Of a stretch of 32,662 nt of DNA, positions 1-7,830 are shown piece by piece (positions within the stretch are counted from its first letter, which is position 1; each line of letters opens with the position of its first letter). The notes under the pieces are model-generated. The model did not search any database. It was given only the letters and a program-made list of their open reading frames with translations, and had not been told where the DNA came from. The DNA is from an uncultured Sutterella sp. (GTDB taxonomy: Bacteria; Pseudomonadota; Gammaproteobacteria; Burkholderiales; Burkholderiaceae_F): contig CALEAW010000044.1 of NCBI GenBank assembly GCA_937943605.1, positions 1 to 32,662 on the forward strand, given 5' to 3'. A program made the translations under genes and the position numbers.

Positions 1-1
1 C

Positions 2-298
2 ACCCTGGCCGCCATCGGCATCACCGGCATGACCGTGAGCCGGGTCATGGGCTGCGGCGCCCAGATGGGTAAGGTGGGGCAATACCGCGGCGTCAAGATG
101 AGCATGAACCTGTTCCCCAAGGTGCAGGTGGACATCGTGGTGTCCAGGGTGGACCCCGCCCTGGTGGTGGCTGCGGCGGAAAAAGCCCTCCGCACTGGCA
201 ATCAGGGGGACGGAAAGATCTTCCTGTACAACGTAGAAAACGTGGTCAAGGTCCGGACCGGTGAGACGGACTACGATGCCCTCCAGGACGACAACTGA
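2..298 (+). CDS. PII-family nitrogen regulatory protein, 3' part (cut by window start)
   Basis: PII proteins are small trimeric signal proteins that sense 2-oxoglutarate and ATP/ADP and control ammonium uptake and nitrogen assimilation. The open frame runs in from the left edge, so the first residues are missing. Family marks visible are GMTVSRVMGCGAQMG near the start, the T-loop region with YRGVKM and NLFPKVQVDIVV, and the C-terminal nucleotide-binding signature TGNQGDGKIF followed by VRTGE. The T-loop does not have the proteobacterial EYRGAEY form and looks more like the GlnB/NifI-type proteins of Firmicutes. Base composition is clearly GC-richer than the window after position 900. Together with the junctions at about 700 and 870, this suggests the gene is not from the same genome as the rest. 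Confidence 0.85.
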   Translation, partial: TLAAIGITGMTVSRVMGCGAQMGKVGQYRGVKMSMNLFPKVQVDIVVSRVDPALVVAAAEKALRTGNQGDGKIFLYNVENVVKVRTGETDYDALQDDN

Positions 299-390
299 AC
301 GGCTCCTCCCCGCCGGAGCAGGCACCGCTATTCTCATAGGGCGGCTTCCAGCGGCTCCCTCTCAAGCCGGCTGATCCGCTGATCAGCATA

Positions 391-427
391 AAAGAGCCGT
401 TCCCCTATCTCAGGGGGACGGCTCTTT
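391..427. terminator. Intrinsic terminator between the PII gene and the ABC ATPase fragment
   Basis: A long GC-rich hairpin pairs AAGAGCCGT-CCCC with GGGG-ACGGCTCTT, flanked by A-rich and T-rich tracts. It lies between two converging genes and could end transcription from both sides. Confidence 0.85.
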
Positions 428-469
428 TTATCATACAAGAAAACGGGCAGGGTGGCCCCCCCTCCGCTC

Positions 470-700
470 TCACAGCCGGCTGAAGAGGTACTGCCGCTCC
501 CCCTTCGCCGTCTCCACGCTGTGGACCCGGACCTGGAATACCTTCTCCAGCACGCCGGAGGCGTAGATCTCCTCCGGCGCACCCACCCGCCGCAGCTGTC
601 CCTCCTCCAGCACCGCCACCCGGTGTGCGCAGCTCAGGGCCAGGTTCAGGTCATGGAGGACCATGACCACCGCTTTTCCCTCCCCCGCCAACGTCCGGGC
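470..700 (-). pseudogene. ABC-transporter ATPase C-terminal fragment (FecE/FepC-like), chimeric
   Basis: The last ~76 residues are the end of an iron-siderophore/cobalamin type ABC ATPase: a switch-like VVMVLHDLNLAL segment with the H-loop histidine, then RVAVLEEGQL and GAPEEIY. The Walker A, Q-loop and signature motifs are absent because the frame is joined at about 700 to an unrelated acetolactate synthase fragment. The full open frame (470-1387) is therefore a fusion of three unrelated pieces, none complete. Composition matches the PII gene rather than the rest of the window. Confidence 0.75.
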
Positions 701-868
701 GGTCTCCGCCAGCTCCAGCAGCTCCTCTTTGGCGTCGGCCAGCCACACGCCGCCGCCGGCGCAGATCACCGGCTGACGGGACTTGGAGATGGCCTCGGCC
801 ACCCGCTTGATCTGCAGGTCATTGCCCTTTACGCTGGGCTTATAGCCCCGGATGCTGACCGACTCCGG
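700..868 (-). pseudogene. Acetolactate synthase large-subunit internal fragment, chimeric
   Basis: About 55 codons in the same frame as the flanking pieces encode ESVSIRGYKPSVKGN, QIKRVAEAI and PVICAGGGVW. These are the start of the central domain of IlvB-type acetolactate synthase (EC 2.2.1.6, branched-chain amino acid synthesis). Neither end of that gene is present. On its upstream side the frame passes into a TDT transporter, on its downstream side into an ABC ATPase, where both families have a leucine/alanine-rich stretch (LLELAETAR). The boundaries are read from where family resemblance changes and are good to about ten bases. Confidence 0.65.
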
Positions 869-1318
869 GAACGTCACATCCGCAACCACAATCCCAATCG
901 GTGGCACAAACCAACTCGGCACCATGTGTTCGAGCTTGGGATCACGCAAACGCCAAACCATAAAGACAATCAACGCCAAAATGTGGAGTACGACGGCAAT
1001 CAACCAAACAGCCACACCAGCCGTCGGCGCCCAATGACCCACGGTCTGAGAGATCACCATTAATGACATGGCAAAGGTAGGCACAATGCTACCTACCACG
1101 GGGTGCTTTAAGTCCGCCCACAGTGTGTCAGCGTGGCCCAAAAAGCGAAGGATTAAAAAACCAATACACACACAAGCAATCAGTGCGCCAATGGTCTGAC
1201 CCCAGCCATAAAGGGGAAGTGCGTTTTCCATACACCAGCCTAAACTCGCAATACCGAGTGCAAGGCCGGCCAAAGGCGTGGGCAAACCACGAACCTTGTA
1301 GTGAATCTTTTTGATCAT
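868..1318 (-). pseudogene. TDT-family (TehA/SLAC1-like) transporter, N-terminal part only
   Basis: The first ~150 residues belong to the tellurite-resistance/dicarboxylate transporter (TDT) family, ten-helix inner-membrane channels or exporters. MIKKIHYK, GLPTPLAGLALGIASLGW and the PSWFVPPIGIVVADV motif are typical. The start at 1318 fits the family N-terminus; an upstream ATG at 1387 would add 23 unrelated residues. About half of the usual ~320 residues is missing, because the frame switches to acetolactate synthase sequence at about 868. It is divergent from the LysR gene at 1599, a common arrangement for a regulator and its target. The gene is probably whole in the real genome and cut here by a false join. 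Confidence 0.7.
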
Positions 1319-1598
1319 GACGTTATTTTTACAATCTGAGAAACGTGTCGAGAGACTTGGGGATATCCCTCGGCATGAACAAGCCACGGCAATTGTGGCA
1401 GATTTTTTTAAAATGTGTGTTTAAATTTTTTGAACACGCTGTTCAGTTTTTTCGAACAGGAAAACCTTAGTCGTTAAGGCATTTCGATCAAAAATAGTCA
1501 ATTCTCCTCATAGAGAGAGCGTTTTCATTTAAGAGACATCCGTAGTTGTATCGTGCATAATGTGTGTTACACGAATGTTTTAAGGAGTTATTTGCGTC
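1319..1598. promoter_or_regulatory. Divergent promoter region between TDT transporter and LysR gene
   Basis: An AT-rich 280-base spacer with no credible ORF. It contains TTTTTTGAACACGCTGTTCAGTTTTTTCGAACAG (about 1426-1459) in which GAACA and TGTTC half-sites face each other (GAACACGCTGTTC) and are followed by another GAACAG. Such dyads between divergent genes are where LysR proteins usually bind. The assignment of this dyad to this regulator is inference. Confidence 0.45.
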
Positions 1599-2543
1599 AT
1601 GCAAATCACACTTCGGCAAATGAGAGTTTTTTTGGCGATCGCTAAGGCAGGAAATTTATCGGTCGCTTCCCAAGAATTGTCTTTGAGTAAAAGTGCCGTC
1701 AGCCAAGCGCTCATGGATCTTGAAGATAAATTGGGCGTTTCGCTTTTCGAGCGCGTCAAAGGGCGTCTTTTATTAAGTTCTGAAGGTCGTCGCCTAAAGC
1801 CTCAGGCTGACGAACTCATGGATCGCTCTCACGACATTGAAAACCTCTTTACCGGGCGAGCTAAAGGGCAGCTGCGTCTTGACTGCACCTTTACGATCGG
1901 GAGCTTCTTGCTTGCCGACATGATGCGTGACTTCCGAGCCAATGCCGGTTGGATGCCTTCAACCCGTATTGCCAACACAGCCGACGTGTCTGACTCGCTC
2001 CTTAACTTCACCACAGACCTCGCCATCATTGAGGGGCCTGTCACCAATCCGAGCCTCATGACCGAACCTTGGATCATCGACGAAATGGTAGTGGTTGCCC
2101 CCAAAGGACATCGTCTCGCAGAAGAACCTGCAACCTGGGAGAAGCTCTCTAAAGAGCATTGGGTTTTGCGTGAAGAAGGCTCTAGTACGCGCGTTCTCTT
2201 TGACGCTTTATTAGGTAAGCACCTCGAACAACGTCACATTGTGGCCAACATCAATAGCTTTGAAACCATCGTCGGGATGCTCATTAACGGGATGGGGATC
2301 ACGTTTATTTCGGAACGTATTCTTCATGATCCCTTCTTTGGGCCTCATCTAGCCAAGGTACACTGCCCAGAAGTTTTCACGCGAGAATTGTCCTTCTGTC
2401 TCCATCGCGAAAAGTATCGCTCGACCGACATGCAAAACTTCATGGCCTTCTGCCATCGCTGGGGCGCTGACCGTCTTGCTCGCGAACACGAACGTGATGC
2501 CAAACGCGAGCGTGGCGCTGAGCTTTTTGAGCCGAAACCTTAA
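1599..2543 (+). CDS. LysR-family transcriptional regulator
   Basis: A 314-residue protein of normal LysR length. The N-terminal winged helix-turn-helix (about residues 3-62) contains MRVFLAIAKAGNLSVAS, then SKSAVSQALMDLEDKLGVSLFER. Residues ~90-295 are a substrate-binding-protein-like effector domain with conserved spots such as PWIIDEMVVVAPKGH and NSFETIVGMLINGMGITFI, which resembles the CysB/CbbR-type fold. The ATG at 1599 has a good ribosome site (AAGGAG, ~12 bases upstream). The gene is divergent from the TDT transporter fragment, so that transporter is its likeliest target. The effector cannot be told from sequence. A clear terminator follows at 2573. Confidence 0.92.
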   Translation: MQITLRQMRVFLAIAKAGNLSVASQELSLSKSAVSQALMDLEDKLGVSLFERVKGRLLLSSEGRRLKPQADELMDRSHDIENLFTGRAKGQLRLDCTFTIGSFLLADMMRDFRANAGWMPSTRIANTADVSDSLLNFTTDLAIIEGPVTNPSLMTEPWIIDEMVVVAPKGHRLAEEPATWEKLSKEHWVLREEGSSTRVLFDALLGKHLEQRHIVANINSFETIVGMLINGMGITFISERILHDPFFGPHLAKVHCPEVFTRELSFCLHREKYRSTDMQNFMAFCHRWGADRLAREHERDAKRERGAELFEPKP

Positions 2544-2572
2544 AGAAAGCTTGACCGATTTAAGTCTTTATG

Positions 2573-2609
2573 ATCTCCATCGAGATAGTGGTCTTGATGG
2601 AGATTTTTC
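2573..2609 (+). terminator. Intrinsic terminator after LysR gene
   Basis: ATCTCCATC pairs with GATGGAGAT with an 11-12 base stem including one wobble pair, and is followed directly by TTTTT. Confidence 0.8.
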
Positions 2610-2759
2610 TGCGCTCGATAGCTAGGAGAGCAGGGTAGGATTTAAGCCGTACGAGGCTCAATCCGTTACCAACATAGCGTCTAGGCCGTATTGAATATGC
2701 GTTCCTAGGGATTGTCTTTATAAGAAAAAACGGCCACTACAAAAGGACCATTCGACGCT

Positions 2760-3989
2760 TTGAGTACAATAGCCGCTCGATTTTTTTGGATACCTTCACA
2801 CTTTATGACCTCAACGACTGTTGCGCTCGTTTGCGGCACGATCACCGCACTCATGGCCGCTTACGGCCTTGGTCGCCATATGCGCCTCACCCATTTACCC
2901 TTGATCGTCAAATGTGCCATTCCAGCTGTCTTTGCCGTTTTGGGCTTCATGCACTTTGTACTCTTACATGTTGACGCGGGGTTTTCGCGTGCGTTTGTCA
3001 TTGATACGATCCCGATCACAGCGCTCTTTGTGAGCATGATTTATTGGTTCTTCATCTTGACAATCCTCTCGGACGTCGTGCTGTTTATACGTTGGGGTAT
3101 CGCTAAAGCACAAGGCCAAACACTACCCACACGAAGCGTCTTTACGATCATTCTCTCGAGTATTGTGGGTGTCATGTCTTTTGTTTTCGGCCTGACATCC
3201 GCTTGGAGTGCTTTATCAGAACCCGAACAGGAAGTCATTACCGTTGAAGTTAAAGATCTCCCAAAAGCGCTTGAAAACCTGAAGGTCGTTCAACTCTCTG
3301 ACCTTCATGCATCGAACCTTTTTCCAGCATCACGCACCGAAAGCGTGGTTGCAGCGGTTAACGCACTTCAACCCGACCTCGTACTCATCACTGGTGACTT
3401 TGCCGACGGAACGATCGATACACCTCGCGGCTACACAAGTCGAGAAAAAGACCTTGCGCCCTTAAAAGACCTCAAGGCCACTTATGGCGTTTATGGTGTG
3501 TCGGGTAACCACGAATATATTGGTGGCGCTTATCAAAAACTCAAGACGCTGATTCAAAACCAAGGCGTGACCCTCCTTGAAAACGCACATCAGCGTCTGA
3601 CGATTAACGGCCATACGGTTCATCTTGTAGGTGTCACAGATCTTGCCGCTTATCGTTCTGGCGAAACGCCTCATAACCTTGAAGCAGCGTTAGCCAACAT
3701 TGGTTCAGACGATCTTCGCATTTTGATGGATCATCAGCCGCGTGCTGCCAACATTGCTGCTGACCCGAAGTATGGCATTGACCTACAGCTCTCAGGCCAC
3801 ACGCATGGCGGTCATACCGGTATCGTAGGGATGTTAGCGAGCCGAGCTAACAATGGCTTTTTGAAGGGACTTTACGCAATAGAGGATATGACGCTTTACG
3901 TCAATCAGGGCACCGGTTTTTGGGCTGGATTTCCGGTGCGTAGTGGCACCTGGAATGAAATCACGGTGATTCAGTTTAAGGCGAAATAG
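2760..3989 (+). CDS. Membrane-anchored metallophosphoesterase (YkuE/YaeI-like)
   Basis: A 409-residue protein with about four N-terminal membrane helices (residues ~18-150) and a C-terminal calcineurin-like metallophosphoesterase domain. The metal-ligand motifs are all present in order: SDLHAS (D181, H183), ITGDFAD (D213), SGNHEY (N250, H251), MDHQP, and SGHTHGG near residue 347. Relatives hydrolyse phosphodiesters, some of them lipid-linked (UDP-diacylglucosamine pyrophosphatase-like), but the substrate here is not known. The reading frame can start at TTG 2760, which has AAAGGA 13 bases upstream, or at ATG 2805, which has no good ribosome site. I prefer 2760. It has its own terminator, shared with the converging autotransporter gene. 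Confidence 0.88.
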   Translation: MSTIAARFFWIPSHFMTSTTVALVCGTITALMAAYGLGRHMRLTHLPLIVKCAIPAVFAVLGFMHFVLLHVDAGFSRAFVIDTIPITALFVSMIYWFFILTILSDVVLFIRWGIAKAQGQTLPTRSVFTIILSSIVGVMSFVFGLTSAWSALSEPEQEVITVEVKDLPKALENLKVVQLSDLHASNLFPASRTESVVAAVNALQPDLVLITGDFADGTIDTPRGYTSREKDLAPLKDLKATYGVYGVSGNHEYIGGAYQKLKTLIQNQGVTLLENAHQRLTINGHTVHLVGVTDLAAYRSGETPHNLEAALANIGSDDLRILMDHQPRAANIAADPKYGIDLQLSGHTHGGHTGIVGMLASRANNGFLKGLYAIEDMTLYVNQGTGFWAGFPVRSGTWNEITVIQFKAK

Positions 3990-4004
3990 GGCAGTCAGAA
4001 GAAA

Positions 4005-4050
4005 AACGGACGGCGTTCAAATTGACACACCGTCCGTTCTTTGCTTTTTA
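4005..4050. terminator. Bidirectional intrinsic terminator
   Basis: AACGGACGG pairs with CCGTCCGTT around a 16-base loop. T-rich tracts follow on both strands, fitting its place between converging genes. Confidence 0.8.
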
Positions 4051-4061
4051 AAGCTTATCGG

Positions 4062-6689
4062 TTACCACATATAACGCATACCAATATTCCATTGATAAGG
4101 CGTTTTTACTGGTGAACCAAAAGCCGTTTGGAATTCACCATACGCAGCAATCGACTTGTTGAGTCGAACCGTGCCACCCAAAGCAACTTCACCCCAGGTG
4201 CCGCCAATGTCTTGCTCAAGCGTGAGGCTGCTACCAGAACGCATCGTTGCGCTGCTTTCGCCTTCAAATTCATGAGCCACAGAAGCCTTTGCGTAGACCG
4301 TGTTGGCATCCTTCGTGTAACCAAGTGCTAAACCAAGACGGCCAACCAAGGAGTCCATGCCCTTTTGGTGAGCATTGACGCCAGCAGAGGTGGTGTAGTC
4401 AACGCCTTCGAGGTGACCATAGGTAACTTCAGCCTGCGGTTCGAGCCAGAAGGCCGTGGACTTGTAGGGGAGACGCCAGCCATATTCGACGGCCAAAGAT
4501 GTACCCCAGGTCTTGAAGTCACCATTAGATTCCGTACCCGTTGCATACTTCAACTTAAAGTCGGTATCCATACGCGTACGCTTCAAGATAACATCAACGA
4601 ACTGACCATCGTCAGCCATCCAACCACCATAGACGCCAAAGCCAAAAGCCTTGTTTTCGGTGCTACCGTTCACGAGGTCACCATCGCCTTCGCTATAGTG
4701 AGCCGTCAAACCAACGTAACCATTACCAGCGACGCGACGGTCGGTACCGACCTGGATCGTCGTACTCTTATTGTCCATGTTGCGGTCACCGTATTCAGAA
4801 CGGCTACCAAACATACGAACCCAACCACCAGATTCCGTGTCATAAGTACGAAGGTCACCCATACGCTTGCTGACGTCATTAATTTGAGCACGCCAAGCTA
4901 GCATCTGGTTAGAGGCGATGTCGTTCAAGGAAAGAAGCACTTCACTGGTCGTTACCTGACCACCAGTCACTTCATTGGTCGAGAGGTCTTTGTCGACCGT
5001 CATATCCGTGAGTGTACCCGTAGTCGAAATAGTTACCTTGTTGGTATTTTGATTCGTGTTAGCGCGAATCATATTTCCGAGCGCTTGACGTAGCTCTTCA
5101 TCCTTTCCGTTAAATGTTGTGTTGTTCGTGAGGTCAACTTCAACGTCGATCTTGCCGTTACCGATATTGCTGTCAATGGCAATTTGGTTCGCCTTAGGAT
5201 CTGTGGACTTAATCGTCGTACCGCCCGCGCCCGTGTTGAGCTTATCGATTTCGACCTTCGATTGACCAGCGTTGATCACGCCGCCGTCAGCATCAATGTT
5301 CGTAATGCTCGAGTCACCAGTTGCGTTCAGCGTAGCGCCATTACGGATAGCGATATTCGTACCCTTTGGCGCCTTATTTACAACCTTTCGCACAAAGAGG
5401 GCGATCGTAGAAGGAGTGTTTTCTTCAATCAAGGTATTGATCGCACCTGTGAAAGAAGAACCCTTACCTTCAAGGATGATGTTGACAACCTGAGCGTTTT
5501 CTTTGCTGGTTTTGAGATCGATATCGCCGTTAATCACTACGTTCTTACCAGCGCTTATATTCACATAGCCTTCAGAACCGACGCCTTTCTTCGTATCGAT
5601 CACAATGTCGCCATTGATCGTCAGCGTATCTTCGGCATAGAGATCAACAACGGTATCGTCACTATGCTTGTTGTCGCCATTGGTCTTCACATATACGGCA
5701 TTTTTATTGGCGCTAATTGTCACATTCTTTGCGCCAAAATTGAGCTGACCACCATCATGGAATTCGAGTGCAGCCTTTTGATCCTTAGCCGTGACAGTGA
5801 TTTTATCGAGAAGCTTTTTCTCTGGATCGGTATCGAAACTATCTTCCCAACCATCAGGGAACAAGTCTTTATCGCGGTAACCCAGTTCAACATGGCCATT
5901 CTTACTAACGCGAATACCACCCTTGAGCTCGACCTCTTCAGTGCAGACGGTCAGATAAGCGCCTTGACTTGCCTCAACACTATAATGCTTACCTTCAAGG
6001 GTCAGTTTTTGATTGACGTCTTTGACGTCAGCGAATTCAACGTCGGGATGTGTATGAGACTTACCTGCGTCACTATCCCATTGACCTTCGAGATATAACG
6101 CAGAATGGTTTTCAGAAACCAAAGTCGCGTTTTCAGCATAGACACGCACAGTTGACTTTCTACCCGGATCGTCAGTATTGTCAGTCGCCCCATTAGCTCG
6201 ACCTTCGGTCTTGACATACAGCGCATGACCACTTCCAGCTTCAACTGTAAAGTTTTTCAAATAACTGTCGCCTTGCCAACCTCGACGGCCAAAGTTGACA
6301 CTAGTATTGACGGAGCTAACTTCTATGCCCTTATTAGTCCCTTTCAGAGAAAGGTTGGTCATACCAACGAAGTTAACGATCTTTTTGTCGTTGGTCGCAG
6401 AAACTGTCAGTACGTCCTTACCCTGAATAACGACGTCATTGTTGCTACCGACAACATCAAGGGTTGAAGAAGGATTGATGGCTGTCTGATTGTTACCGAC
6501 GTCAAAGGTAATGTTTTCGGTCTTATTGCCGTTCAACCCTGCGTTAGTCAAACCATTCTGGTCAGTAATGGTACTTTGAGCCGCCGTAGCCGCACCACTC
6601 ATCAAAGCGAGCGCAGACAAAACGGCTGTGCAGAGGATTTGTTTTTTCAGAACCTCACATTGCGAGGGACAAGGGGTCGTTTGTTGCAT
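4062..6689 (-). CDS. Type Va autotransporter, outer-membrane beta-barrel with beta-helix passenger
   Basis: This 875-residue protein carries all three autotransporter parts. A Sec signal peptide with an extended charged start ends in SGAATAAQS near residue 38. A long Asn/Thr/Gly/Asp-rich passenger (about 40-600) has repeated short beta-strand units, as in pertactin-like beta-helices. The last ~270 residues form the barrel, starting near GGWVRMFGSRSEYGD and ending in the aromatic residue typical of BamA substrates (GMRYMW). No protease triad or RGD motif is evident, so an adhesin or surface structural role is likelier than an enzyme. The ATG at 6689 is preferred over GTG 6698 because AAAGG lies 10 bases upstream of it. 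It is a single gene. Confidence 0.92.
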   Translation of the reverse strand: MQQTTPCPSQCEVLKKQILCTAVLSALALMSGAATAAQSTITDQNGLTNAGLNGNKTENITFDVGNNQTAINPSSTLDVVGSNNDVVIQGKDVLTVSATNDKKIVNFVGMTNLSLKGTNKGIEVSSVNTSVNFGRRGWQGDSYLKNFTVEAGSGHALYVKTEGRANGATDNTDDPGRKSTVRVYAENATLVSENHSALYLEGQWDSDAGKSHTHPDVEFADVKDVNQKLTLEGKHYSVEASQGAYLTVCTEEVELKGGIRVSKNGHVELGYRDKDLFPDGWEDSFDTDPEKKLLDKITVTAKDQKAALEFHDGGQLNFGAKNVTISANKNAVYVKTNGDNKHSDDTVVDLYAEDTLTINGDIVIDTKKGVGSEGYVNISAGKNVVINGDIDLKTSKENAQVVNIILEGKGSSFTGAINTLIEENTPSTIALFVRKVVNKAPKGTNIAIRNGATLNATGDSSITNIDADGGVINAGQSKVEIDKLNTGAGGTTIKSTDPKANQIAIDSNIGNGKIDVEVDLTNNTTFNGKDEELRQALGNMIRANTNQNTNKVTISTTGTLTDMTVDKDLSTNEVTGGQVTTSEVLLSLNDIASNQMLAWRAQINDVSKRMGDLRTYDTESGGWVRMFGSRSEYGDRNMDNKSTTIQVGTDRRVAGNGYVGLTAHYSEGDGDLVNGSTENKAFGFGVYGGWMADDGQFVDVILKRTRMDTDFKLKYATGTESNGDFKTWGTSLAVEYGWRLPYKSTAFWLEPQAEVTYGHLEGVDYTTSAGVNAHQKGMDSLVGRLGLALGYTKDANTVYAKASVAHEFEGESSATMRSGSSLTLEQDIGGTWGEVALGGTVRLNKSIAAYGEFQTAFGSPVKTPYQWNIGMRYMW

Positions 6690-6756
6690 CACTATCACAC
6701 CTTTATAGTCGTCTGATACAAATTAAAAGCACTTGAGTGATCTTATAAATTTGGTC

Positions 6757-6780
6757 TCAAGTTTCTTTAAAAAAACTTGA
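6757..6780. repeat. Short inverted repeat upstream of the autotransporter gene
   Basis: TCAAGTTT and AAACTTGA face each other with an 8-base spacer, ~70 bases upstream of the autotransporter start. A further copy of the half-site (ACTTGAG) lies at 6731-6737. This could be an operator or a 5' leader hairpin. I see no other signal in the 235-base spacer. Confidence 0.35.
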
Positions 6781-6924
6781 AAAGTGTATCTTGCCGAGAC
6801 GATTTTGTCCAACATTGCGCAATTTGACTGTTGCTACAAACTCACAAGCTCAACTTTCGAAAACCCCTTTCTTCGTGTCAATTCCAAATTCCAACCATAG
6901 CCAGCCCCCTCACTGCTTGCCCAA

Positions 6925-7755
6925 CTACGCCTTCAAATACCCATCAACCTTCATGCGTATATCAGGTGGACATAGCGCCAAAGCCCGATCAGCCAAACAT
7001 TGCGGCACCCCACCATAAAAAGCTTCAGCGATACCGCCCGTCATCGACCCTTGCGTATCAGTGTCGCCTCCCAAACACACCGCAATGCGTACCGCTTCTT
7101 CAAACGAATCAGTCTCTAAAAAAGCGCGAATACTGCGTGGTACCGAGTAGCGAGCACTGCGCGTCTTACGCGTACTCAGAACGCTTAAAGCCTCAGGATT
7201 CACCAAAACATCCCAATCGGTCGCATCGGCACTCAAGTCATAGCCTTTGGTTTTTTGAGCGTAATAAAGTAAATCGTCTTTATCATGACCGCGCGCTGCT
7301 AGCCAAATGAGTCCTGCAACCGTTTGCGCACCAAGAATGGCTTCGGGATGGTTATGCGTGACCTGAGCGGTGATACGCGCATAGGTTTCAACGTCCTCTA
7401 TAGCGTCATACGCCCAAGCAACAGAAGCGACACGCATGGCTGCACCATTTGCCCAACTACCGTAAGGCGACAGATCTGAACAAAGCGCCCAACGCAAAAA
7501 CTTGGCCCCATAACCACCATTTGGCCACGTCTCGACAGCTTCGACCAACTTCTTTCGAACGCACGTTTGCGTACGTACTGGGTCACCAAGTCCCTCAAGC
7601 ACAGCGTCAGCCACCATCAACGTCAAAATCGTATCATCCGTAGGTTTAGATTGAGGCGTGAGGAGGGCAAAATCAAAATGGGTGGGCGGTGCAACTTCAT
7701 AAGGGCTTCCAGCCATATCACCAATCACAATACCAATTAACGGTCGCCCAATCAT
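6925..7755 (-). CDS. ADP-ribosylglycohydrolase (DraG) family protein
   Basis: A 276-residue protein of the DraG/ARH family, binuclear Mg/Mn enzymes that remove ADP-ribose from proteins or other acceptors. The N-terminal GIVIGDMAGSPYE is the usual start. Metal-binding motifs are TDDT (residues 39-42) and, near the C-terminus, GGDTDTQGSMTGGIAEA. An internal NHPEAILGAQTVAG is also family-typical. The ATG at 7755 has GGGAG nine bases upstream. No ADP-ribosyltransferase gene is next to it, so the partner and substrate are unknown; it is not part of a visible nitrogenase-control pair. A terminator for the upstream aldehyde dehydrogenase lies directly before it, so it probably has its own promoter or depends on read-through. 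Confidence 0.9.
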   Translation of the reverse strand: MIGRPLIGIVIGDMAGSPYEVAPPTHFDFALLTPQSKPTDDTILTLMVADAVLEGLGDPVRTQTCVRKKLVEAVETWPNGGYGAKFLRWALCSDLSPYGSWANGAAMRVASVAWAYDAIEDVETYARITAQVTHNHPEAILGAQTVAGLIWLAARGHDKDDLLYYAQKTKGYDLSADATDWDVLVNPEALSVLSTRKTRSARYSVPRSIRAFLETDSFEEAVRIAVCLGGDTDTQGSMTGGIAEAFYGGVPQCLADRALALCPPDIRMKVDGYLKA

Positions 7756-7764
7756 CTCTTACTC

Positions 7765-7807
7765 CCAAATAAAAACGGAACAGCTTTCATCATAAAAACT
7801 GTTCCGT
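7765..7807 (-). terminator. Intrinsic terminator after aldehyde dehydrogenase
   Basis: On the minus strand, ACGGAACAG pairs with CTGTTCCGT and is followed by TTTTTATTT. It separates the aldehyde dehydrogenase from the DraG-family gene. Confidence 0.8.
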
Positions 7808-7830
7808 CGATTCATGTCTAAATATGATCC

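Noticed and set aside
452..1063. 203-residue plus-strand ORF
   Set aside because: It is antisense to the chimeric frame, is rich in His/Pro/Arg, and crosses both junctions without family resemblance.
5184..6098. 304-residue plus-strand ORF
   Set aside because: It lies antisense inside the autotransporter passenger, whose low-complexity Asn/Thr/Asp codons leave the opposite strand open; no ribosome site or family resemblance.
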